Shown: piece after piece, positions 19,475-28,904 of the stretch | How the letters are laid out: each line of letters starts with the position of its first letter | How positions within the stretch are numbered: the first letter of the stretch is position 1 | DNA from: Strigamia acuminata | Lineage: Eukaryota; Arthropoda; Chilopoda; Geophilomorpha; Linotaeniidae | Length of the DNA: 64,000 nt | Assembly: GCA_949358305.1 (NCBI GenBank) | Contig: OX442314.1 | Location: 47,066,581-47,130,580, forward strand | Direction of reading: 5' to 3' | Program-made: the position numbers and the translations under genes | Notes under the pieces: model-generated | Told to the model about the DNA's origin: nothing | Seen by the model: only the letters and a program-made list of their open reading frames with translations | The model's database searches: none

Positions 19475-20493
19475 TGTCGCGCTCAACTCTAACCGTCGCT
19501 AACTCGTGGGTTGATTACTTAATTCGACTAACTCACTACCGCTTTGCTCAAGCGGTTTACCCAAAGAAATGATTACACAGATATAAAAGGTAAAATATAA
19601 TATAGATTTATTCTGTGGGACAATGTACAGATATATCTTATATATATATATATATAAAAGGTAGGTAAAAGGTAAATCGGAATGGGTGAAGGGAAATGGA
19701 AAGGTAAAGGTATGATGAAAGCTGGCTGGAATCGGCGAGGTCGTCTGTTGTCTCGGTCGTGTCCAAGATGGCGTCCTCGTTGTGGCAACGTGGTGTCGTC
19801 TTGGGCCGGCGTGGCAATATGGCGTCCTCGGCTCGTCTCTGGCTGGTCCTTCGGGCTCACGCTGGTCGGGCGCGAGTGAATGCTTAGTTAAAAGGCTTAC
19901 TTCGGGCTGTTGTCTAGGTTTTTGTGTGGTGTCCGGCGATCACACAGCGGCGGACTCTTCTGGCTCCCGGCGGTCACACAGCGGCGGGAACGCTCGTCGT
20001 GGTTTTACTGCAGTTTAGGCTTGTGCGACCGTTTGTCTGCACAACTCGCTAAACTGGAGTGGTTTTTACTATTTCTAGCTGGTGTGCTAAAATAGTGTGG
20101 TAATCTTATCTCGCAGGTTACTCTGCGGAGTTTGACACTGACCAAACGTACTCACGGTAAATTGTCCTTTGTCCTTGGTCAATCCCAGTATATTTACTTG
20201 GGCCTGATCTTGTAGGACGACGGGTTTACGTGTGTTTCTCGTTTGATGGTTGTGTTGGTTCTGCCCGCTCAGTGCAAGGCACATTCCTTTGCACAAAGCG
20301 GGGTTGACAGGTGACCAGAATCACCCAATGGTGGGGTGGACGAGCCATCCCCACTCCCTCAGGGCAGACGCCTGTCCATTGACTAGATGTCAATGCACTG
20401 AGGGAAGGGAGACGCGCTTGCGGCTCCCCTTACACCCGAAACGAGGTCACGAGAGAAACTCTTCGTTGACCCCGGTCCAGTCGGGTCACAACA
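19475..20493 (-). repeat. Shared gypsy LTR (5' LTR of the full element, 3' LTR of the partial one)
   Basis: 1019 bp, with every translated frame identical to the copy at 9805-10823. It is followed on the plus side not by host DNA but by a polypurine tract and the 3' end of another pol, so it serves two internal regions. Confidence 0.93.
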
Positions 20494-20529
20494 CTTCCCC
20501 CTCCGAGCTCAGACCGTGGGGCTGAGCGA

Positions 20530-23500
20530 TCACTTCTTTCCTGAGGGACCCGACACTGAGTCCGTCACCTGGGCGTAACTCACTCCAGGGACGGGCGGTT
20601 GAGTGCCGGGTGGCGCGGGTAGATCGCCTACTAGCGCCGAGGACCGATCTCGGGGGTCCTCATGCTCCGTAATGAAGCATAATGCATGGCCGTCAACTGG
20701 CTCATGCGGGGCACGCGTCCTCTCGTGTAACCAAACGCTCGGGATGTAGGCGGAGAAGCCGGTGTTCGTATGCCGGATGGCATTGGCTTCCGCTGGCGTC
20801 ACTGGCGCACGGTGGGCTCTCAGCAACCTCTGGTGGAAGATGAGGTCTTTAGTCTTCCGGATCTGGTTGTGAAGCCAGATGAAGACCGATTTGCCTTTGT
20901 CCCGCTGCGCGAGGATAAACCTCCTGGTCGCCGTCGTCATCGAAAGATGGGGAAACTCTTCGATGATTCGCCCGTAATAATCTGGTGGAGGCGGTGCCGG
21001 CTGCGGCTTCTGGGTGGCCGCGGGAATCACGGCTTGTGTCGTTGTCGCCGCTTGGGCCGGTGGAGTCACGGGCGGGGTCGGCTTCGTTCGCTCGACGGAC
21101 TTGACGGGTGGTGTTCGGCACAGCAAGCGCTTTGGTCTACCCGCCACTTCGAACAGGGCGGGTCCTTGCGGGGATATCTCCGCAGGCATCGGTGGCGGAA
21201 TCGGAACTCCGCTCGTCGGCGAGATCATCATCTCCACATCCTCTGCCGATTCTTCCGTCTGGATGGTCATGGCGCGTAGTTGTTGGGTAGGCGCCGCCGT
21301 CCAGGTGGCGGAGGTGTAACGAAACGCCGTGCTTCGCAACTTGTACCCCTCAAATTCGGGGTTTACCACATCCCTGGTTAGCTCGTACCGAGTCAACACA
21401 GGGTCGGGCAGAATGGAGCTCCACTCTGCGAGGAGTGCACGGGGAACCTGTACACCCTCTCTGTCCACGACAGACCATGCGGCCATCGCCTGACGCCCTT
21501 CTCCGAAGAGTGCTGGGGTTAGCAGCTGCATCATGACCTTGGTCAATGATAGCTGTAGGCTGCGACGATTCACTGGATTCGATCGCTCTGAATCCGCAGT
21601 GAAGGCACGCGAGAGCTTACTCATCATCGCCGTTGCCCATTCGATGAAATATCGCTGGGCCTGATCCACACCTCGCAAGGCGGGTGCGGAGACTCTTGGG
21701 TCTTCCATCACGAAGCGAAACGCTGAGAGCTCGGAGATAGTCGGGTTGGCGGCTTCTCTCGCGAGTCGCGCTTCTTCGTCTCGCCTCTCGAAGAACAGGG
21801 CCGAGGAACCGGGTCGGGGTCGGCTCGGCCTGTAAATGTCGGTCAAATTGGCTCGACATTCCTGCATAATGCTCTGTCCAACGGGGAGAGGGACTGAGCG
21901 GTCGGTGTGTAAATTCGGCGGATCGCTCGAATTCAACAACGACGGCGGTCGCAGGTTACGGATCGAGGCAGGTACGATATTTTTTGTTGTTTTTTGTGTC
22001 TGTACCTCCTCATTATTGTTTTCTTTTTTATCCGTGTTTTTTGTGTTTGTTTCAGGAGTTTCTCCTGTTTCCCCCCCGACCAAAATTGGATCCGGAACGG
22101 ATTCAACTATCTCGTTTACCGGAGGTGAAGGGGCGTCGAAATACTCCTCGTTGTCACTTGGCGGTGCTTGTTCCGACTCGCCAGCGAACATATCGACGAT
22201 TTGGCCGTCAGTTTTAGACTTGACTTGGCCCTTGGCCCACATTTCTTGCGGGAATTCCGGAATGTACGGAGTTAACTCTCGTACCTGGATCGACTTTTGC
22301 TCGGTGTTGTCCTCGAGCTTGCGTAATTTATACGCGTTACCGCCATGCTTGCCGATGATTACATACGGACCATCTCTCTTGTCGGCCAAGCTGGCGGTGA
22401 TCCCTCTCGCTGCATTTGAGAGGGTGTGTGCATCTTTCCACACCAAATCATTGATCTCGAAATTCACGAATTTCCCACCGCTTTTATCTTGTAAAATGCG
22501 GTCGCGCATGTTAAAAATGTGCGCCATCATATGTTTGTATGTGTTTGAAATTGTTTGCTCCAATTTATACACATACTCATGTGGTTTCTCTGGGTCCACC
22601 ACATTTACCGACTCTGCCACTCGTGGGTCCCAAGGCACTCGTAGCTCTCGGGCGAAGTTGAGGTAGGCCGGAGAAAAATCTCTCGTCCTCGAGACTGTTG
22701 TTCGTATGCTGAACGCGATCTCCCTCAAGTATTCATCCCACCTATTGTGGATGTCAGTGAATATGCTTAGTGCATATTTAATGTCCCTGTTGAGTCGCTC
22801 AACGGGATTTGTTCTGGGATTGTAGGTCGAAGTATGTGACGCCACAATCCCGAATTTCTCACAAAACTTACCCCAAATTTTCGAGATAAATTGGGGTCCG
22901 TTATCGGATATTATTTTACGTGGAAATCCGTAACGTAACGCCACGTCGTAGATACATTCAACGATTTTCTCTGCTGAAGGTCTAGCGACGGCGTACAACT
23001 CGGGCCAACGAGTTGCCACGTCCATTATAACGATAATGTACGCATTTTTATTTCCCGTAACGGGTTTTGGGCCCATCACATCGACACTTAAACAATCAAA
23101 AGGCGCGTAAGGCCCTAAGAAAATAGTTTCGAATGGTGATTTACTCCTCGGCTTGCACGCTTGACATCGCTGACATTGGTGGACAAAAAGAGCAATATCT
23201 TTTTTCATCCCTGTCCAGTGAAAAAGCTGTGTAGCACGATAGAGTGTTCTGCTTACTCCCGCATGGCTCGCAAGCGGGTGCCCGTGTAACAACCACAGCA
23301 CGCGACCGATTAAGGAAGCAGGTATTACTACCTTTACTGCGGTGTCCGATTCACTCAAGTCATCTTGGTGATTTGGGTGATGTTTCACTAAAAGGCCGTC
23401 ATCCAATAGGTAATCTATGGATTCGTGTGCATAACGACGCTTCTGCCTTCTGGTTAAGTTGGGCGGATATCTTCCTGTCAGTACGAATCTAGCTCTGTCC

Positions 23501-23745
23501 TGACATTTTTTGTCTAATTTTTGTTGCACAATTATTTCCTCCCTTGTTGGGGGATTGCTTTTCATTTGCTTGCCGACACGAGCGTGGAAGGCGCTTAGAA
23601 GCGGGTCATTTATTCTCCGCTCTAGCTTAAATTCCTTCTTTGCGTTTGGGTAATTGTCAGCAGCTGGTTGGTATAACCGCGTCCAGAATCCACAGAATTT
23701 TACGTCTGCCGGAGACGCGGTGGGAATTTCATTCATCTTCCTTAA
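20530..23745 (-). pseudogene. pol: Truncated second gypsy pol (integrase and C-terminal tail only)
   Basis: This copy matches the pol of the full element from about residue 742 to its end at an offset of 9,670 bp. I found one substitution (12084 A versus 21754 T, Asp to Glu). Gag, protease, RT and RNase H are missing. The coding frame continues by chance into the adjoining satellite to 24342, producing a 1,270-residue open frame whose first 200 or so residues are satellite translation. The junction is at the shared word CTTAA (23741-23745). It cannot transpose by itself. Confidence 0.92.
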
Positions 23746-23954
23746 CCTTGGGGTATGTGTGCGGATTTTGTCGGGGGCGAAAGGGTCCCGCTTTTTAACA
23801 TTACGGCGGCCTATACGTTGTTTCGTTGATCGCGACTGTGATGCGGAATTTGCGGATGTTGTTTTGGCCGAGTAGTTCGTGCGACCGAGCGCGTTTTGTT
23901 CGTTGCTTTTCGGTGTTCGGTGGGTTTTGTGACCGGTCAAGGGTTTCGCTAAAA

Positions 23955-24195
23955 CGTGGTTTTTGTGACGGGAGGGAGGGGGGATCGGTTCATGTGCTCC
24001 GAACGCGCCGCGACGCGCCGTGACTTGGGCCAAAAACGACCCGGTCGGAAACCGGGTCCCGGGCTTCGTCGAGGCGTGGTTTTTGAGAACGGGGGGAGGG
24101 GGGGATCGGGTCGCGTGCTCCGAAAGCGCCGCGACGCGCCGTGACTTGGGCCAAAAACGACCCGGTCGGAAACCGGGTCCCGGGCTTCGTCGAGG
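23955..24195 (+). repeat. 120-bp tandem duplication in the unit head
   Basis: Two units of 120-121 bp start with CGTGGTTTTTG at 23955 and 24075, and a third start appears at 24196. Each contains the hairpin CCCGGTCGGAAACCGGG and a G-rich run. It recurs at 33989-34229 in copy B and 58359-58599 in copy C. Confidence 0.85.
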
Positions 24196-24201
24196 CGTGG
24201 T

Positions 24202-24280
24202 CCCGATCGGGACAAACTCTTCCGGAAAATGTCCGGTGGAATGTTGAGAGTGTCGATGGACGACGTTCGAGTTTATATCG
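24202..24280 (+). repeat. Left outer inverted end of the macrosatellite unit
   Basis: About 80 bp around AAACTCTTCCGGAAAATGTCC are present in reverse complement at 33578-33657 with scattered substitutions. This gives the 10-kb unit transposon-like inverted ends about 9.45 kb apart. Copies of this end lie at 34236-34314 and 58606-58684. Confidence 0.8.
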
Positions 24281-24289
24281 TAAGTAAGT

Positions 24290-24465
24290 AAGTATCTGAC
24301 AAAACTTGCACAGAATTTTGTCAACATTTGATAAATTTCCACAGAATTTAACGTTGTTTTGCTAAAACCTGCGGAAACGTGTCTAGTCGGGCAGAAACGT
24401 CTCGTAAAATGTTGCTGAAATTCCGTGGAAATTTGTCAAAAATTGACAAAAGTTGGTGACCGACC
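24290..24465. repeat. Foldback (hairpin) module at the unit head
   Basis: Left arm: TTTGTCAACATTTGATAAATTTCC and onward. Right arm: GTAAAATGTTGCTGAAATTCC and onward, its reverse complement, around a loop containing TCGGGCAGAAACG. The arms are roughly 60-70 bp with mismatches. This is the first of about ten related modules in each unit. Confidence 0.75.
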
Positions 24466-24699
24466 CACATCGCGTTGCGGCGCGGTCGGAGCACGCGACC
24501 CGATCCCCCCCCCCCCCCCCTCCCCCCGTCCCCAAAAAACCACGCCTCGAGGAACCCCGAGGTTCGGTTTCCGACCGGGTCGCCTCTTGATCCGACTCGG
24601 GGCGCGTCACGGCGCGGTCGGAGGACGGCCCTCGCCCCCAAAAACCACACTCCGGGTCACGTGGTCTCGCACTCGACTTTTTCAGTTTTCCCGTTTTCG
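24466..24699 (+). repeat. GC cap, direct orientation, with poly-C tract
   Basis: GC-rich sequence with GGTCGGAGGACGGCCC, CCGGGTCACGTGGTC and a C run of 16 at 24505-24520. It introduces the small array; an inverted copy closes it at 25498-25604, and further inverted copies close the large arrays. The C run is 17 long in copy B and 15 in copy C. Confidence 0.8.
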
Positions 24700-25497
24700 G
24701 CCCGTTACGGCCAAGGACCGTAACGGGTCGAAAACGGGCCGCAACGGGTCGAAAACGGCCGCAACGGGTCGAAAACGGCCCGCACGGGCCGTTAACGGGC
24801 CGCCGACGGTCCCGTCACAATCCCGTAACGGCTCGCACGGGCCGTTAACGGGCCGCCGACGGTCCCGTCACGATCCCGTAACGGCTCGCACGGGCCGTTA
24901 ACGGGCCGCCGACGGTTCCGTAACTATCCCGTAACGGCCCGCACGGGCCGTTAACGGGCCGCCGACGATCCCGTCACGACCCCGTAACGGCCCGTACGAC
25001 CTCATGCGGGCCGTTAACGGGCCGTTAACGGGCCGTTAACGGCCCGTTAACGGCGTAAAACCAAAAACAGGATTCGAGATTAATGTCTATGAATGTTGTA
25101 CGCGTTTTCATGTACGTGTTGTCGGTTGTTGATTTTTTCGATTTACACCGTCACGGCCCGTTAACGGCCCGTTAACGGCCCGTTAACGGCCCGTTACGAT
25201 CCCGTAACGGCCCGCACGGGCCGTTAACGGGCCGCCGACGGTCCCGTCACGATCCCGTAACGGCCCGCACGGGCCGTTAACGGGCCGCCGACGGTCCCGT
25301 CACGGTCCCGTAACGGCTCGCACGGGCCGTTAACGGGCCGCCGACGGTCCCGTCACGGTCCCGTAACGGCCTTCGTTCCCGGACTTCGGCTCGCCGACGG
25401 CCCGTGCGACCTCATGCGGGCCGCTAACGGGCCGTCAACGGGCCGTTAACGGCCCGTTTTCGACCCGCTACGGCCCGTCACGGCCTGTTGGCCGTGC
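24700..25497 (+). repeat. Small GTTAAC array, copy A
   Basis: Tandem units of 53 bp (starts at 24781, 24834, 24887) built around GGGCCGTTAACGGGCC, plus 11-bp runs of CCGTTAACGGC. One 95-bp marker spacer (ACAGGATTCGAGATTAATG onward, from about 25066) sits in the middle. CpG density is high throughout. Confidence 0.9.
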
Positions 25498-25604
25498 GAC
25501 CCGTGACTCGGAGTGTGGTTTTTGGGGACGAGGGCCGTCCTCCGGCCGCGCCGCGACGCGCCGCGGGTCGGACAAGAAACGACCCGGTCGGAAACCGAAC
25601 CTCA

Positions 25605-28600
25605 GTGTCCAATCGGGCAGAAATTGTGCGAAAGTTTAACCAAAAATGGCCAAAAGTCGGTGCAAGTTTTGCACGCAACAAACGTCCGATGTGACAGTGC
25701 CCATGCGGGTTGGACGTGCATGTGGGCGCGTGTGGGCGCTCGATTTACCGGCCCGTTGGACGAGTTAAACCAAAATTTCCCAATATCTTGCATAAATTTA
25801 AAGAAGATTTGACAGATTTCCAGATTTTAAGCGATGTTTTACATAAGTCCGTCCCATTGCTGAAATTCCGTGAAAATTTGTCAAAAATTGACAAAAGTCT
25901 GTGCAAATTTAGTCAGAAATAGGAAACAAAAAATTTAAAATTCGTCCAACGCGCCAGTAAATCGAGCGCGCCCATGGACAGTGCGCCGGCGGGAGCCCCG
26001 GCCGTCCTCTCTCTCTCTCTCTCTCGGCCGCCAAGGCTCGCCCCTCCGCCCGTCGGCGGGAGCCCCGACCGTCCCCCCTCTCTCTTTCGGCCGCCAAAGG
26101 ATCGCCCCTCCGCTCGTCACAGATTTTTGTCAATATTTGATGAATTTCAACAGATTTTCAGCAATATTTTACAGGACATTTCTGCTCTTTTGGATACATT
26201 TTCAAAGGTTTTATTGCTAAAATTCTGGGGAAATTTATCAAATATTGACAAAAAATCGATGCAAGTTTTGTCAGAAATTGATAAAATCTTCTTAAACTCG
26301 TCCAACGCGCCGGCGAGTGCACATGCGGGGACAGTGGGCACGTCCAGCCCGCGTGCACACTGTCAGATCGGGCGGTTTCGGGCACAGTTTGATCCGGGCA
26401 AATATCTAGCAAAACTTGCACCGATTTTTTGTCAATTTTAGACAAATTTCAGCGATATTTTACGAGACATTTCTGCTCGATTGGACACATTTCCAGGGGT
26501 TTTTTGTAAAACATTGATAAAATTCCGTGGAAATTTATCAAATATTGGCAAAATTCGGTGCTAATTTTGTCAAAAATTAGGAAAAAAAAAATTTTCAAAA
26601 CTTGTCCAACGTGCCGGTAAATCGAGCGCCCACATGCCTAGATAGTGCACGCCCAACCCGCCAAGGCTCGCCCCTCCGCCCGTCGGCGGGAGCCCCGGCC
26701 GTCCCCTCTCTCTCTCTTTCTCTCTCTCTCTCGGGCGCCCGGAGCTCGCCCCTCCGCCCGTCACCGACTTTTGACACAATTTTTGATGAAATTCAACGGA
26801 ATTTTAGCAACGTTTTACAAAAAACCTGTGGAAATGTGTCCAACCGGGCAGAAATGTGTCGTAAAATGTTGCCGAAATTCTGTGAAAATTTGTCACAAAT
26901 TGCCAAAAGTCGGTGCAAGTATTGCTAGATTTGGGCGCATCAAACTGTGCCGAGATCTGACAGTGTCCACGCGGTTTTGAAGCGCCCACTGTCGACGCAC
27001 GTGGGCGCTCAATTTACCGGCGCGTTGGACGAGTTTTGAAAAAAGTTTTTTCCTAATTTCTGACAAAACTTGCACCGAATTTTGTCAATATGTGATAAAT
27101 TTCCATGGATTTTAAGCAATGTTTTACAGAAGTCCGTCCCATCGGGCAGAAATGTCTCGTAAAATGTCGCTGAAATTCTGTGGAAATTTGTTAAAAAATT
27201 CCCACAAGTCGGTGCAACTTTTGCACGCATCAAACTGTGCCCCGAGAGTCCACGCGTGTGCCCGATCTGACAGTGTCCACGCGGGTTGGACGTGCGCATG
27301 TGGGCGCGCGATTTACTGGCCTCCAACTCATCAATTAAAGCTCTCATGCAGCGCAACGAATCATCTGAAGAGCGCTAGTGAATTCAAAAAATGGCGACAG
27401 AAAAATTAAAAACACGTCTAATTTATTCGACTCAAGAACACGAACTAAATTGTCCAGATACTAGTCTACAATAGAAAATGCGGGAGTGCAACAATTGAAA
27501 TTGCACGCGCTCAAAACAATTAGCAAAATAAAATCATATAAAACATCGAGACTGACGTAACTAGAATCACACGATCGTCGACGAGAGTCCACGCATGTGC
27601 GTGCGCGATGTACTCGTGTGGCCACGTGTTAAACGTGGGCACGACGCGCAAGAACCGTACACACCGAGTCAAGGAACCACTAAAAAGACAAAACGAATTA
27701 AACACATGTCTAATGCAAAAACAATTAACAATAAAACTGTGCCCGAAACCGCCCGATCTGACAATGTCCACGCGGGTTGGACGTGTAAAACATCGCTTAA
27801 AATCTGTGGAAATCAGTCAAATGTTCTTAAAAATCGGTGCAAGTTATGCAAAATATTGGGAAAATTTTGTTTAACTCGTCCAACGCGCCGGTAAATCGAG
27901 CGCCCACACGTGCCCACATGCGTGAACAGTGCACTCGCCCTCTCGCCCCGTCGGCGTAGGCGCCGGCCGTCCGCCCTCTCTCTCTCTCTCTCTCTTCCGC
28001 TCGGGAATCGCCCTTCCGCCCGTCACCGAATTTTGTCAATATCTGATAAATTTCTACAGAATTGCAGCAACATTATACGGGATATTTCTGCCCTTTTGGA
28101 TGGGGCTTCTGTAAAACATTGCTTAAAATCTGTGTAAATTTATTAAATGTCGTTAAAAATCGTTGCAAGTTTTGTCAGATTTTGGAGAATTTTTTTAGAA
28201 CTCGTCCAACGCGCCAGTAAATCACGCGCCCACGTGCGTGGACAGTGCGCCCCGCGTGGACACTGTCAGGTCGGGCACACTCGTGGACTCTCGGGGCACA
28301 CGGTTTGATGCGTCCAAAAAAATTGCACCGACTTTTGACAATTTGTGATAAATTTCCAAGTAATTTCAGCAATATTTTGCGAGACATTTCTGCCCGATTG
28401 GATACATTTCCACAGGTTTTTGTAAAACATTGCTAAAATTCGGTGGAAATCTATCAAATGTTGCCACAATTCGGTGCAAGTTTTGCGAGATTTGCTCGCA
28501 TCAAACTGTGCCCGAAAATGCCCGACTTGACAGTGTCCACGCGGGTTGGACGCGCCCAGCACTGTCCAAGCACGTGGGCGCGTGTGGGCGCTCGATTTAT

Positions 28601-28795
28601 CGGCGCGTTGGACTAGTTTTAAAAAAATTTTCCCAATTTCTGACAAAATTCGCACCGAATTTTTGCAATTTTTGATAAATTAACACAGAATTTCAGCAAT
28701 GTTTTAAACAAGTCCGTCCAATCGGGCAGAAATGTCTCGTAAAATGTTGCTGAAATTCCGTGAAAATCTGTCAAAAATTGACAAAAGTTGGTGAC
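25605..28795. repeat. AT-rich hairpin-module region, copy A
   Basis: A chain of about nine foldback modules in both orientations. Each pairs a TTTGTCAATATTTGATAAATTTCC-type arm with its reverse complement across a loop holding GGGCAGAAATGT. Linkers carry GGCGCTCGATTTACCGGCGCG or its complement, ACAGTGTCCACGCGGGTTGG, and (CT)n tracts of 12-20 bp. No coding function is credible. The 27325-27740 stretch does not follow the pattern and is listed separately. Confidence 0.8.
27325..27740 (+). other. Non-repetitive island within the hairpin region
   Basis: About 415 bp that lack the module arms, once per macrosatellite unit (also at 37360-37775 and 61728-62143). It contains an ATG-led frame of 27 codons at 27391-27474 and AT-rich sequence with ACACGTCTAATTTATTCG. 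It might be captured foreign sequence. I do not recognise it. Confidence 0.5.
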
Positions 28796-28904
28796 CGACC
28801 CGCGGCGCGTCACGGCGCGGTCGGAGGACGGCCCTCGTCCCCAAAAACCACACTCCGGGTCACGTGGTCTCGCACTCGACTTTTTCAGTTTTCCCGTTTT
28901 CGGC

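Larger units (their letters stand above)
9805..20493 (-). mobile_element. Full-length Ty3/gypsy LTR retrotransposon (10,689 bp)
   Basis: Two LTRs, offset by exactly 9,670 bp, bracket gag and pol on the minus strand. Order along the element: 5' LTR (19475-20493), tRNA-Pro-like PBS, gag, -1 frameshift site, pol (PR-RT-RNaseH-IN plus tail), polypurine tract, 3' LTR (9805-10823). The RT-RNaseH-IN domain order marks it as Ty3/gypsy (Metaviridae-type). The frames are open and all translations compared between the two LTRs match, so insertion looks recent. It shares its 5' LTR with a second, truncated internal region. Confidence 0.95.

Noticed and set aside
20530-24342. A 1,270-residue open frame joining satellite and gypsy pol
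   Set aside because: Its first 200 or so residues are translated GC-rich satellite that also appears, with another continuation, at 33669-34376 and 58039-58746. The frame is open by chance across the junction.
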